Counted from the stretch's first letter, positions 37,863 through 48,550 are shown. The stretch is DNA of 64,000 bases from Planctomycetales bacterium (GCA_028285345.1 JANQPT010000044.1:558001-622000); one strand, 5' to 3'. The notes: a model not told the origin generated them from the sequence alone. Numbers and translations: made by a program.

Positions 37863-40800
37863 ATGCAGTATCCCAGCATCAGAGTTGAAGGCGCGATTTT
37901 GTCGGGTGACATCATCGACGCCATCGAGCGCGGTGAGAAAGGCTTTCAAAAGGCCAAGGACTTTGGTCTGGACCCGACCTCGAAGGTCAAGGACGAAATC
38001 GCCAGCACTTGGGCCGATGCTCGTGATCAGTGGCGGATTTACGCCCGGAAGGTGGAGTCGCTCAAGGAAGGTGCAACTGGAACGACCGAAACTCGCAACT
38101 TCTGGATGTCGCCGTTTCTGGGACTGCTCGGCTACAACCTCGAACTGGCCGCACGAGGTGAAGAGGTCAACGGGCGGAACTATCACATCAGTCACCGTGA
38201 CACGAGTCGTGGCGGCTTTCCCATCCACATCGTTGGCTGCAACGACAGTCTGGACAAGCGGCGGGCCGAGGGTGGCAAGCGCATGTCGCCGCACGCTCTA
38301 GTTCAGGAATACCTCAACCTGACTGAGCACCTCTACGCCGTCGTGACCAACGGCCGCCTGCTGCGACTGCTTCGTGACAGTACACGGCTTGTGAAACTCA
38401 GCTTTCTGGAGTTCGATCTCGACCGCATCTTCGAGGAAGAACTGTTCGCCGACTTTGCCATTCTCTACCGACTCCTGCACGCATCCCGAATGCCGGTCTC
38501 GCAGGATTCGGCGGCAGAGAGCGTCATCGAGATCTATCACCAAGATGCACTCGACTCCGGGTCTCGCATCCGTGAAGGGCTGAGCGAAGCAGTCGAAAGA
38601 TCCATCAAGTCCTTGGCAAACGGATTCCTCCAGCATCCTGCCAACGACGACCTCCGAGAATCGATTCGATCGGGGAAGACAGACAACAAGACCTTCTACC
38701 AATGGCAGTTGAGGCTGATCTATCGACTGTTGTTCCTGATGGTGATCGAAGAACGTGACCTTGTGTTTGCTCCCGATGCCGAACGACGGTTTCGAGACAT
38801 CTACTATGACTACTACGGCATCGGTCGTTTACGTCGCCTCTCCGAGCATCGCCATTTCGCTGACAGCAACTTTCAGGACGCATGGACTGGGCTACGACAC
38901 ACGTTTCAGTTGTTTGAAGATTCGGGCTATGGACAGAAGCTGGGCATTGCTCCGCTTGCCGGTGATCTGTTCGATTGGCAGGCGATTGGCGTGCTGAATG
39001 ACTGTCAGCTGGACAACGAGATTCTGCTGACCTGTCTGCGCAACCTGAACCTGTTCACGAACCCGATCACCGGCCAACGGATGCGGGTGAACTACGCCGC
39101 GCTTAACGTCGAGGAATTCGGATCGGTTTACGAAGGACTGCTGGAGTACGACCCTCAGATTTTGGATGTAGAGGGCCAGTGTGAATTCTCGTTCGTGGCC
39201 GGTGATGACCGTGCCGCATCGGGTTCACATTACACGCCAGATGAACTCGTCCAGCCGCTTATCAAGCATTCGCTGGATTACATCATCGCCGACAAGCTCA
39301 AGGAATCCGACGCAGAGCAGGCCCTCCTCAGCATCACCATCTGCGACGTGGCCTGCGGATCGGGACACATTCTGCTTAACGCTGCTCGCCGCATCGCCAC
39401 AGAGTTGGCCATCCTGCGAACCGGCGAAGATCAGCCTTCGCCGTCTGCGTTTCGAGCCGCGGTGCGCGACGTGATCCGCAACTGCATCTACGGTGTCGAC
39501 CTGAACCCGCTCGCCGTCGAACTCTGCAAAGTCGGCCTGTGGCTGGAGGCTCACGTTCCCGGCGAACCACTCAATTTTCTGGACCACCACATCAAGTGTG
39601 GCAACGCCATCGTCGGTCTTGCCAGTCGTGAGGAACTTCAGCGCGGCATCCCAGATAAAGCCTTCAAGACGCTGCCCGGCGACGACAAGACCGTCGCCGC
39701 CGAACTGCGTAAGCAGAACAAGGAAGAACGCAAGGGCTACCAGTCACTCGATTTCTCCGGTAGTCCGGCCGATGACCTTGACGCCCTTCGCAGTGACTTT
39801 TCGAGCGTTGCCAAGCTGCCCGAAAACACGCCGGAAGAGATTCGGCAGAAACAGGAAGCCTACGATGAGTTTCGACGCGGCATCCACCTAAGAAATCTCA
39901 GGACGCTCGCCGACATACAGGTAGCACAATTCTACATCCCGAAAACTCCGAACACACGCCGAAAGATCACGACCCACGACCAGTATCGACGTTACCTCCG
40001 TGGTGAGCATCCGCATCCCGAACCGACCGCGTACGCGCAAGCGATTGCTCATCGAAAGCGATTCTTTCATTGGTTTCTGGAATTCCCGAACGTCTTTACC
40101 GACGGGGGATTTGACTGCATCCTCGGCAATCCACCCTTTCTGAACAATCGCGCTCTCAAACGAACATACGGCCCGGTCTTTTTGGAATGGGTACGTTACG
40201 AGTATGCCCCAGCGGGCGCGATCGATCTTGTCGGCTATTTCTTCCGTCGAGTTTTCGACCTGTTACGTGCAGGTGGAATTCAGGGGCTAATCGCTACGAA
40301 CACGATTGCGCAAGGGAATACTAGAGACGGGAGTATCAGCGTCATTCGTGATCGCCAAGGGATAATCCATTTTGCTGTCCGGTCAATGCCGTGGCCGGGA
40401 CGCGCAGCCGTTCACGTTGCCCTCTCGACAATCGCCAAGGATCGATCATTCGGCCCCCCCGTTCTTGGCAACGAACGTGTTGAAGTCATCAGCTCCAGCT
40501 TGACGGTTGACGATGAACTGCCCGACCCGGAAGTGCTTTTGGTCAACTCCGGAACTGCCTTTCAGGGTTCGATTCTAAACGGTTCTGGGTTCGTCCTTTC
40601 GGTTGATGAAGCACACACTCTAGTCGAATCTGATGCTCGGAATTCGGCCGTCCTTCGCCCATACCTAATCGGCAACGATGTAAACAACCGGCCTGACCAA
40701 AGCGCAAGCCGTTGGGCAATCAACTTTTTTGATTGGGACGAAGCACAGGCAGGCACATACGGTGACTGCTTCGACATCGTAGTTCAGCGAGTGAAGCCGG

Positions 40801-41672
40801 AGCGCACTCGAAAGGACGACGATGGTAATTTCGTTCTTCGACAACCACTACCGACACGCTGGTGGGTTTACGCTGACAAGCGACCGCAGTTATACGGTTT
40901 GCTGTCAACAATGGATCGAACGCTTGTCGTCGCAAAAACTACGAAGTACTTCAATTTCGCATTCGTACCGTGCGAACAAGTCTTGGATCAGCAGCTAACG
41001 GTAATTGCGTTTTCCGATTTCAGTTCGTTCGCAATTCTTCAGTCAACGGTTAGTGATGCATGGGCAAGAGAGCACGGCACGACGCACGAGACACGAGCAA
41101 GATACAACGTGAAATGCTTCGAGACGTTTCCGATTTGCGAAGGAACCCAATGTCTTGAGCGAATTGGGGAGACGTATCATTCACATCGTGGGCAATTGAC
41201 GGTCTTGGCCAATGTCGGATTCACAGCGCTCTACAACCTATTCCACGATCGGAACCTGAGCCCGGAAGCGGTGGCGAAGGCGAGCAAACAGGATGCCGAC
41301 GTGGCCGCCGAAGTGCATTCAGGGCTGCTCCGCCTCCGCGAACTGCACCGTGAGATGGACGAAGCCGTGCTGGCCGCCTACGGCTGGCACGAACCCTCTG
41401 ACGACGGCCCACCCATCGACCTGCGGCACGACTTCTACGAAGTCGACTACCTCCCCGAAAACGACCGAGTCCGTTTCACCATCCACCCCGAAGCCCGCCG
41501 AGAACTCCTCAAACGCCTCCTCATCCTCAACCACAAACGCCACGCCGAAGAGGTCGAGGCCGAAAAGAAAAAGAAGGCGACGAAGAAGAAGGCTCCGAAG
41601 AAGAAATCAGCCAAGAGGAAAGCGAAACAGACCGCTGGTCCGACGCTCTTCGATACGCAGGCCGAGGAGTAG
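37863..41672 (+). CDS. Adenine-specific DNA methyltransferase, Eco57I/DrmMI type
   Basis: A 1269-aa N6-adenine methyltransferase. SAM motif I is C-D-V-A-C-G-S-G-H near 494-502, followed by G-V-D-L-N-P-L-A-V-E-L-C. The catalytic motif N-P-P-F is near 754-757 (D-C-I-L-G-N-P-P-F-L-N-N). Upstream of motif I is the typical A-S-G-S-H-Y-T-P-D-E-L-V. A target-recognition-like region follows the catalytic domain. The C-terminal 40 residues are a lysine-rich tail. The N-terminal ~250 residues show no complete nuclease motif, so it is probably a pure methylase that marks self DNA. Similar large methylases are DrmMI (DISARM class 1) and PglX (BREX). It is spaced 31 bp and 7 bp from its neighbours. Confidence 0.85.
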   Translation: MQYPSIRVEGAILSGDIIDAIERGEKGFQKAKDFGLDPTSKVKDEIASTWADARDQWRIYARKVESLKEGATGTTETRNFWMSPFLGLLGYNLELAARGEEVNGRNYHISHRDTSRGGFPIHIVGCNDSLDKRRAEGGKRMSPHALVQEYLNLTEHLYAVVTNGRLLRLLRDSTRLVKLSFLEFDLDRIFEEELFADFAILYRLLHASRMPVSQDSAAESVIEIYHQDALDSGSRIREGLSEAVERSIKSLANGFLQHPANDDLRESIRSGKTDNKTFYQWQLRLIYRLLFLMVIEERDLVFAPDAERRFRDIYYDYYGIGRLRRLSEHRHFADSNFQDAWTGLRHTFQLFEDSGYGQKLGIAPLAGDLFDWQAIGVLNDCQLDNEILLTCLRNLNLFTNPITGQRMRVNYAALNVEEFGSVYEGLLEYDPQILDVEGQCEFSFVAGDDRAASGSHYTPDELVQPLIKHSLDYIIADKLKESDAEQALLSITICDVACGSGHILLNAARRIATELAILRTGEDQPSPSAFRAAVRDVIRNCIYGVDLNPLAVELCKVGLWLEAHVPGEPLNFLDHHIKCGNAIVGLASREELQRGIPDKAFKTLPGDDKTVAAELRKQNKEERKGYQSLDFSGSPADDLDALRSDFSSVAKLPENTPEEIRQKQEAYDEFRRGIHLRNLRTLADIQVAQFYIPKTPNTRRKITTHDQYRRYLRGEHPHPEPTAYAQAIAHRKRFFHWFLEFPNVFTDGGFDCILGNPPFLNNRALKRTYGPVFLEWVRYEYAPAGAIDLVGYFFRRVFDLLRAGGIQGLIATNTIAQGNTRDGSISVIRDRQGIIHFAVRSMPWPGRAAVHVALSTIAKDRSFGPPVLGNERVEVISSSLTVDDELPDPEVLLVNSGTAFQGSILNGSGFVLSVDEAHTLVESDARNSAVLRPYLIGNDVNNRPDQSASRWAINFFDWDEAQAGTYGDCFDIVVQRVKPERTRKDDDGNFVLRQPLPTRWWVYADKRPQLYGLLSTMDRTLVVAKTTKYFNFAFVPCEQVLDQQLTVIAFSDFSSFAILQSTVSDAWAREHGTTHETRARYNVKCFETFPICEGTQCLERIGETYHSHRGQLTVLANVGFTALYNLFHDRNLSPEAVAKASKQDADVAAEVHSGLLRLRELHREMDEAVLAAYGWHEPSDDGPPIDLRHDFYEVDYLPENDRVRFTIHPEARRELLKRLLILNHKRHAEEVEAEKKKKATKKKAPKKKSAKRKAKQTAGPTLFDTQAEE

Positions 41673-41679
41673 TTGAGTC

Positions 41680-44600
41680 ATGCCGGATGCCCCTCGCCCA
41701 ACACTTACGGCCACGCCACTCTGGGATCACCAGAAGCGAGCCGTTAGCAAGGTGCGAGATTATGTTCGTGAGTTTCAGGCTGGAAACACGACTGGCGCAT
41801 CGCTGATTCATATGCCGACCGGCACTGGAAAGACTGGCGTAATCGCTTGTTCCAGTCACTTCTTGCAGGCCGCTGGCTGCGTGCTGCTTCTCTCACCAAG
41901 ACTGGCACTCCGAGAACAGTTGGTTCGTGAGGTTGGTGGCCAGTTCTTTTCCAAGCTTGGCCTCGACGCTGATCGCCTTCCAAAGGATGTCATCAACGTC
42001 GCTCGCGGTTTTCCAACGATCGCAGATGATGACTACACGACATCAATCGTGACGATGACGATTCAGATGCTGCACAGCATGATGAATCGGAATGCCCCCA
42101 ACTACGACGTGCTCAAGAGCAAGGTCAATCTGATCATCGTGGATGAGGGCCATTATGAACCCGCAATCTCGTGGCGGGACGCCATTCGCGGGATCGAGGC
42201 TCCCAAGGTCATTTTCACTGCAACTCCGTTCCGGAATGACCTAAAGCTTTTCGACATCGATTTCGCTCACGCATACAGCTACACCTTCCACGAGGCCATC
42301 GCGGACAACACGATACGTTCCGTCGAAATTCACGATCGGCCGAGCCAAACAACGCCTACTGGATTCGTGGACGACGTGATCGACTTCTATGAGGCAACAT
42401 TCGACGCTGATGGCGAGAATCCACCCCGTGTGATCATTCGATGTGATTCGCAGGACACCATTTGCCAGATTGGGAATGTGCTTCAAGCCCGCGGTAAATC
42501 TCATGTACTGATCCACGAGAACTTCACCGACGACCCGGCGACCCAGCCACGACAACGGAAATCTGTACCCAATCCCGCAGATGAAGATGCAGTCTACTGG
42601 GTCCATCAATTCAAGCTCCTTGAGGGAATTGACGATCCACGGTTTCAGCTGCTTGCGTGCTACGAGGAGCTGAAGACAACACGGTCCCTCGTCCAGCAGA
42701 TTGGTCGTGTTCTTCGGAATCCGACTCGTGCTGCGGGTTCGGTGGCACATGTTCTCGATCACGCTGAAGGACATCAGCACGAATTGTGGGAGGGATTCCT
42801 TCAATTCGATGAACTCGTCCAGCGAGAAGGTGTGGAGGTCGCTGATTTCGGAAAGAAGATGCTCGACGAATTGGCGAGAGCTCAGCCAGATGTCGTCTAT
42901 CTTGCTGGCCGCTTCAGAACGGCCTGCACTCTCGATTCGATCGATGCCAACGATGAACTGCTGTTGCCCCGAACGGCCAATGTCTATCGAAAGGCCGGTG
43001 GATTCACTCTCAACAGCATGTGCGACGACATCGATGCCGAATTTGCCCAGCAGGATCGTGACTACCGCCTGCAGACGATCGACGCTTCCACATCCGTATT
43101 CCTTTATCTGACGTTCTCAAACTCACCACTCTTGCGATCCAAGGCTTTCATTGAATGCAAATTCGGGGTCACGATTCTCCGAGAGGTTGGGGACTACCTT
43201 TGCCTCTTCGATAGCGGCGGCTCGGTAGCCGTCCCTATGGACAAGTACGGCACACCGGTTTCCACAGCTGAACTGCGTAAGCTGTTCAGTGATGCCACAG
43301 CAACCCGCCTTACGTCGGTCAGTCTGCGCAATTCAAATCTCGGACCGAGAGCCATTCGAGCACGGGCTGTCACCGCAGCAAACATTGGCGACACAATCCC
43401 CACATTCGATGATCACGCCTTTGTCTGCCGGACAGTACAGGGATACAGCGAAAACAACGGCACGTCTGTTCGACGGTACGTTGGATTCCAGCACGGGAAA
43501 GTCACGGATGCTTCAGAGGGACGAGGTTCGCTGGAGGATTACCTCTCTTGGCTTGATGACATCACGACCGTCCTCGGGTCGACAGGAAAAACGGTCGGTG
43601 AGTTTACGCGATTCGCTGCTCACATGACTGTCCCGGCTGACACGACTCCGACGAGCATTCTGCTGGATGTTGGAGAAGTTCAAGATGCGTTCGTCACGAA
43701 CGAAGGTGACGGGATTACGGCAGGAGAGCAGCTGCACATCGAAGACGCCTGTTGCGACGTGAACAATGGGAACTTCCAGTTCACTGCCAACGGTAAGGCG
43801 TGCACTGGTTCGGTCGCCTTCGACGCCAGTAGCAAGCGATACCGAATCGACTCACCAGATATTCAGGGGCTTTACACAACTGACGTACCGGCACTCAAAC
43901 GGGGGCTGGTGCGGTACTTGAATCACGACCAGTCATTTCGAGTCATCCCGAACAGCGAAGGCTGTTTCTACGCAATGGGTGAGTTCTACTCACCCACATT
44001 GAAGTTCGGAGCGGACTACGATGACGACCAGTTTGGGCTGCTGAGAACACTCGAAACGTCGGCGTCGTTAGAAGCGGTCGCTTCGGAGAAGGGAGCGGCT
44101 TGCAAAGCCGACGAATCCGGCTGGGATGACGATTCACTGTTCGGAATCATCGACGACCTTGGGGTTGGACATGGTCTGGATCACCTCTTCGGAACACCCG
44201 AGCTTGTCGTCTGCGATGACATGGGGACAGAGGCAGCAGACTTTATTTTGGCGGACGCTAATGACCGTCGCGCTGTGTTTATACATGCCAAAGGCACGTC
44301 GGGGGCTCATAAACTGTACGCTGCCAGTCCATTACAGGAAGTATGCGGCCAAGCAACAAAGAACCTGAAATACCTTGCACGGTTCGGTAGCGACGAGCCC
44401 CCGAACACACGCAAGTGGCACAATTGGAAATGGACTGCGCCAAAGGTCACAGGGCGGGTCGCAGAACGCATTCGCAGAAAACCGGGCACCGTCACGACAG
44501 GTCTGACTGCATGGAGACACATCCAGTCTGTCGTTCGTGATCCTTATGCAGAACTGGAGGTTTGGTTGTTCCTCGGACGGCTCTTCAAAAAGAGCGTCTT

Positions 44601-44724
44601 TAAAACGCAGATCACTTCCGCCAATCCTGCGGCGGAAGCGAAACAGGCGGCCTACTTGTTGTTTTCGACAATGAACGACGTCGCGTCGGTTGGCGGACGA
44701 CTACGGGTGATTTGTTCGCCATAA
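41680..44724 (+). CDS. SF2 helicase with possible C-terminal PD-(D/E)XK nuclease
   Basis: A 1014-aa protein. The N-terminal half is a helicase of the type I/III restriction style: M-P-T-G-T-G-K-T at about 45-52, V-D-E-G-H near 155-159, F-T-A-T-P-F near 178 and Q-Q-I-G-R-V-L-R-N-P near 338. The C-terminal half is family-specific with beta-rich stretches. Near 838-871 it reads L-V-V-C-D-D-M-G-T-E-A-A-D-F-I, then A-V-F-I-H-A-K, which fits the D...(D/E)xK arrangement with H-A-K as the last motif. If true, this is a helicase-nuclease effector. The start is ATG at 41680, 7 bp after the methylase stop. Confidence 0.8.
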   Translation: MPDAPRPTLTATPLWDHQKRAVSKVRDYVREFQAGNTTGASLIHMPTGTGKTGVIACSSHFLQAAGCVLLLSPRLALREQLVREVGGQFFSKLGLDADRLPKDVINVARGFPTIADDDYTTSIVTMTIQMLHSMMNRNAPNYDVLKSKVNLIIVDEGHYEPAISWRDAIRGIEAPKVIFTATPFRNDLKLFDIDFAHAYSYTFHEAIADNTIRSVEIHDRPSQTTPTGFVDDVIDFYEATFDADGENPPRVIIRCDSQDTICQIGNVLQARGKSHVLIHENFTDDPATQPRQRKSVPNPADEDAVYWVHQFKLLEGIDDPRFQLLACYEELKTTRSLVQQIGRVLRNPTRAAGSVAHVLDHAEGHQHELWEGFLQFDELVQREGVEVADFGKKMLDELARAQPDVVYLAGRFRTACTLDSIDANDELLLPRTANVYRKAGGFTLNSMCDDIDAEFAQQDRDYRLQTIDASTSVFLYLTFSNSPLLRSKAFIECKFGVTILREVGDYLCLFDSGGSVAVPMDKYGTPVSTAELRKLFSDATATRLTSVSLRNSNLGPRAIRARAVTAANIGDTIPTFDDHAFVCRTVQGYSENNGTSVRRYVGFQHGKVTDASEGRGSLEDYLSWLDDITTVLGSTGKTVGEFTRFAAHMTVPADTTPTSILLDVGEVQDAFVTNEGDGITAGEQLHIEDACCDVNNGNFQFTANGKACTGSVAFDASSKRYRIDSPDIQGLYTTDVPALKRGLVRYLNHDQSFRVIPNSEGCFYAMGEFYSPTLKFGADYDDDQFGLLRTLETSASLEAVASEKGAACKADESGWDDDSLFGIIDDLGVGHGLDHLFGTPELVVCDDMGTEAADFILADANDRRAVFIHAKGTSGAHKLYAASPLQEVCGQATKNLKYLARFGSDEPPNTRKWHNWKWTAPKVTGRVAERIRRKPGTVTTGLTAWRHIQSVVRDPYAELEVWLFLGRLFKKSVFKTQITSANPAAEAKQAAYLLFSTMNDVASVGGRLRVICSP

Positions 44725-44739
44725 AGGGAGGAGACGAAA

Positions 44740-46701
44740 TTGAGTGATATTGAAGAGCCGGAAGATGATCGCCCGCGTTCGGAATTGCAGGTGCGCGACA
44801 TTCTCTTGGAACTCAAGGTCCTTACAGACGATGCCTCGGATGAAGTGCCTCAAGACCAGTCGGCTGCAGACGCTTTCCTTTCAGCAGTTCAAGATCCCGA
44901 GAACGCTGAATTCTGCGTGGACAAACTCTTCCCGAATGGTATTCCTCTGGACCAATCTTTCTTCGACCGACTGGACGAGTTTCGTCGCTGGATCGGTATT
45001 GCTCAAGCGGGCGAAGAAGCGATTGGGTTGGTCTGGTCCGAAGCAATGCGGCAGCTTTCGCCGGACGACCAACTGACGATTCTCGAAGTCTTCGCCTCTC
45101 AGCAAGGGCATGACTTCTTCGAGAATGTCGGCAGTCTTCACGTCATAGTTAAGGACCACTCCCTTCCTCCCGGTTTTCTTGCTGACTGGTTCACTGACCT
45201 TGTGCGGATCGTCGAGCGCGATGTGGGAGCTGACGTTTGGAAGTCAGTTACGACTCTGTGCGAGAGCAATCCAGATTGTGCGTTTGAAGTGATCTGGACG
45301 TTGACACAGCCACCAGAAGAGCGACGTCTCAACATCGCCGGAGTAATGCTTGGCACGATCCGACGGTTGGACCTTGATGAAAAACGCGCGGCTGACTTCA
45401 AACGAGTCGAGGGCTTCTTTGAAAGTCACTCTGACGAGCAGTTCCGAGCTGTTTACAACTGGTCTTGGGCGGCTACGGCTCGCGCTGTCGGGATAGAGGA
45501 GGCTCAGCTGCGTGCCCTGCTTGCACGTGCAGACTCCGGCAACACGCCCGACCTCGGCAGCGTTGTGAGTGTCGTCTGCCGAATTTCTGTCAACGACGAT
45601 CTTCCCAGCGAGATCTTCAACCTGTGTACCAACTGGATCGGAGAACGAGTTTCCCCATCACTGCCCGCAGCGGCAAAGTATTACGTCGCAAATGCAGCGA
45701 CCGATTTGTCGAGAGTAAAGTCGGGTGACGATAAGCCGAAACCGGAATGCTCGGCTTGGGTCACGGGTATTCAGCCTGTGCATGGGGACGAACGGGGCAC
45801 ATGGGGCGAAATTCAAAGGTATCTCTACAACCTCGCCAAGCAAGATGTTGACTTGTTTCGACGATTATTTGAGCAGTTGTGTGAAACAAGTGCGGATACG
45901 ATCCTTGGCTTCATGCAGCAACCTCGGTGCTTCGATCTGCTGTTGAATCAGATGCAGAATGTTGATGTGGGCGAGTTGGTGGGGCGTCTGGCCATGTCAC
46001 CCGACACACCAACTCGGCGTCTGGGCGTATTCCTGTTCAACAAACTGAGTATCGAGGCGTTGCCGGATTCATCGTTTGAAACGCATGGCGCACTTGGAAT
46101 GCAGCTTCTGTTCCACGAAGTCCAGCGGACAATGCTAAGTGCGGAATCACTTGCGAGACTGTTCGTTTCAATGCTCCGACATATCGGTCTTGCAGACGAG
46201 AACTTCAAGAGCGACCTCGTGGACGAACTGACGTTACAGTCGCGCAATTTTGCCGGTGGATGTCGGCAGGAATTGGAAGAGCGAGGGGGCGAGTTGCCAG
46301 AGATTGTCGAAGCACTCAAGTCCGTGGATGACTACTTCAAAAGGCTCAAGATCGCTCACGAAGCTGGCATCAACGCCATGGATGTCCCCGGACACCGGCA
46401 CGCGGCCATGCTGCACCGTCGCAGGTTTTCCCAGCAAGTTACCGACGGAGCCAAGGAATACTCACCGCTGTTTAGCATGATGAAACAAGTGAGCCTGCTA
46501 TACGGGAAAGCGTCAAGTACATTCATTGATGGAAGACTTCAAGACGCCATGCCGCTAGTGCCAACTTCAAGCTCCATGGAGATTCCCATCGTTGATTTCT
46601 GCGATCCAGAAGAGATGGCATTGCGCAGGATTCATGCTTCAGCAGCTATCCAGCGTCTACTTGAAGGCGCAGGGATGAAGACGGAGGAGGAATATGAGTG
46701 A
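44740..46701 (+). CDS. Large helical protein of unknown function
   Basis: A 653-aa protein with acidic N-terminus. It is all-alpha in appearance, with repeated amphipathic helices resembling a HEAT-like scaffold from about 90 to 600. No catalytic motif is seen. The TTG start at 44740 is chosen because a strong GGGAGGAG lies eight bases before it and no better ATG is near. The stop overlaps the next start by 8 bp, so the two unknown proteins are made together. A scaffold or recognition role within the complex is a guess from architecture. Confidence 0.7.
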   Translation: MSDIEEPEDDRPRSELQVRDILLELKVLTDDASDEVPQDQSAADAFLSAVQDPENAEFCVDKLFPNGIPLDQSFFDRLDEFRRWIGIAQAGEEAIGLVWSEAMRQLSPDDQLTILEVFASQQGHDFFENVGSLHVIVKDHSLPPGFLADWFTDLVRIVERDVGADVWKSVTTLCESNPDCAFEVIWTLTQPPEERRLNIAGVMLGTIRRLDLDEKRAADFKRVEGFFESHSDEQFRAVYNWSWAATARAVGIEEAQLRALLARADSGNTPDLGSVVSVVCRISVNDDLPSEIFNLCTNWIGERVSPSLPAAAKYYVANAATDLSRVKSGDDKPKPECSAWVTGIQPVHGDERGTWGEIQRYLYNLAKQDVDLFRRLFEQLCETSADTILGFMQQPRCFDLLLNQMQNVDVGELVGRLAMSPDTPTRRLGVFLFNKLSIEALPDSSFETHGALGMQLLFHEVQRTMLSAESLARLFVSMLRHIGLADENFKSDLVDELTLQSRNFAGGCRQELEERGGELPEIVEALKSVDDYFKRLKIAHEAGINAMDVPGHRHAAMLHRRRFSQQVTDGAKEYSPLFSMMKQVSLLYGKASSTFIDGRLQDAMPLVPTSSSMEIPIVDFCDPEEMALRRIHASAAIQRLLEGAGMKTEEEYE

Positions 46702-48547
46702 CTTCCGCACTTCATTCCTTACCTACTACATCCGGAGTCTTGGGGAGCGTACGCGCGAAGAGAAACGAGGGACGAAGTTCGGGTTCGACTGGGTCATCTA
46801 CAATCTCGCCTTGGCAGAGGACTGGATTCCTCACCGTCTACCGTTCATTCGTGCTGGCGGGGACGAAACCTCCACAACCAAGACAGAACCTGAGTTCGGT
46901 GTGGACCTGGCGTTCCTGTCGCCGGATTTGAAAACGCTCCGGATCTTTGTCTTGAAGGACGAAGTTCTAAAGAATTCCACGTGGGGAGCGCACAGCTTCG
47001 ACATTGACCTGCGCAATGCAGCTGCTCCGGATTTGAGCGCGCCACAACTGACCGAGGTTGAACAAGTCGAAGTAATCCTCGCCTACAACAAGGATGAGGA
47101 TGCTACGGGGGTCGAACTATACGATCGGTTGGTCGCCGCGTTGGGAACTCGCGTGGGCGATTCTGTCGCACTCCGGTTTGATCGCTGGAACCTCACCACA
47201 ATCGTCGGCAAGGTGGCGTCCCAGCTGCTTACTCCGTCGTTGTTGCCGCAGAAGTTCTTTAGCCATTTCTCTTACATCTGCGCTCAGTTTGCCGATTTCC
47301 ACCACGGTTCCGACGAGTGGGCCAAGCAGATGGTGCCCAACTGGCGTCGATTCCTTGACGAACTTCTATCGGAAAAAGCAGACGAACGATGTGTGCGTTT
47401 GCTGCCCGTCTCGCTGCTCATTCTCCAAGAGCACGGAAAGAATAATCCGACGCTCGAAACAGCATGGATCGACCTAATCGAGTGGGGAATGCTCGCTGCT
47501 TGGAACGTGTCTCAGTCTTCCGACAAAAAACCAATCAAGAATGCCGTCTGGCAGTTGTGGATAGATTTCTACCTTACCGAGGTCGAGCGTTACTACGGGG
47601 AGCACCACGAGGACTTGGCAGTGCAGCTCAGTGTTGACAAGCCATTGTCTGGCAGCTTTGTGGACACGATTGCCTCTGCCGTTGTCGCCCACTGGCATTT
47701 GGCGCGGCTTGGACTCCTCGGGGTGTCATACGCTGAATGCCTTCCAAAGGAGTCTGAGGAAGATCGGAAGAAACGCCAGTATGCATTAAACACAGTCTCA
47801 AATTGGCTTGCAGGTTTCTTGAGTGCCAACCCATCGGCGATGCGGCCGGTCATCGACCTTCACCACATCGAGTTGCTGCTCACATGGGGCACCTTCCTAC
47901 GGGTTGGTCGGCAAGACGACCTTGGCAACTGGCTGCAGATGCTGACCAACCGACTCTTCATGCGTAGGAGTGGCAATGCGCAGATTCCGTTCATTGAGGG
48001 CCATAACTCTCTGGATCTCATTTTTGAATTCACGGCGACAGGTACAAAGCCCCCAGAGTTCTGCGACAGCAGTTCGGTGTACTTGATGTGCTTGATGGAG
48101 TTGCTTTGCTCTCTGCCCAAAGAACGGCGAGGCGAACTCCTACGACTTGTCTATCAGCGGATCGTTCTTGGGAGGGCAGATTGCGGTTCGCAAATGGAAG
48201 GATGCGAGCCGATCGACTTGATGCTGTGGATTCCGCCAGAAGATTGGGGAGATCGAGTCCTTACCAAGACTTTATCCGATGAAGGTGAATGTGCGACGAT
48301 TCACTTTGGGAAATTCGGAGCTGCCCAGCCATCCGACGGCGAAGAGATAGTTGTGTTGATTGAGACGCTGGTCAAAGAAACACGGGCGAAACGGGATATC
48401 AAGTGGCCGCAGGGTCTACCCATGTCCGTCGTCATACTTGGATGCCTGAAGCACCGGAGTCCGCTGCCCCCCGAACTGTGGCGACGGTCAATCTTTCCTG
48501 AGGCGTCCGCCGAGGCAACCGATGAGGAATCGCTAGAAGAACCGTAG
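46694..48547 (+). CDS. Unknown operon protein with candidate N-terminal PD-(D/E)XK motif
   Basis: A 617-aa protein. Residues about 60-95 read P-E-F-G-V-D-L-A-F-L-S-P-D-L-K-T-L-R-I-F, then V-L-K-D-E. An acidic residue and Asp in the first strand and x-L-K at the end of the second are the layout of PD-(D/E)XK nucleases. The rest (about 150-600) is helical and unrecognised, with similarity in style to the preceding protein. The ATG overlaps the stop of the 653-aa gene by 8 bp and has GGAGGAGG upstream. It ends 3 bp before the DUF6361 gene. Confidence 0.68.
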   Translation: MSDFRTSFLTYYIRSLGERTREEKRGTKFGFDWVIYNLALAEDWIPHRLPFIRAGGDETSTTKTEPEFGVDLAFLSPDLKTLRIFVLKDEVLKNSTWGAHSFDIDLRNAAAPDLSAPQLTEVEQVEVILAYNKDEDATGVELYDRLVAALGTRVGDSVALRFDRWNLTTIVGKVASQLLTPSLLPQKFFSHFSYICAQFADFHHGSDEWAKQMVPNWRRFLDELLSEKADERCVRLLPVSLLILQEHGKNNPTLETAWIDLIEWGMLAAWNVSQSSDKKPIKNAVWQLWIDFYLTEVERYYGEHHEDLAVQLSVDKPLSGSFVDTIASAVVAHWHLARLGLLGVSYAECLPKESEEDRKKRQYALNTVSNWLAGFLSANPSAMRPVIDLHHIELLLTWGTFLRVGRQDDLGNWLQMLTNRLFMRRSGNAQIPFIEGHNSLDLIFEFTATGTKPPEFCDSSSVYLMCLMELLCSLPKERRGELLRLVYQRIVLGRADCGSQMEGCEPIDLMLWIPPEDWGDRVLTKTLSDEGECATIHFGKFGAAQPSDGEEIVVLIETLVKETRAKRDIKWPQGLPMSVVILGCLKHRSPLPPELWRRSIFPEASAEATDEESLEEP

Positions 48548-48550
48548 AGC

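Noticed and set aside
37863-41672. BREX PglX methylase
   Set aside because: Size fits, but none of the BREX core genes (brxA, brxB, brxC, pglZ, brxL) lie nearby.
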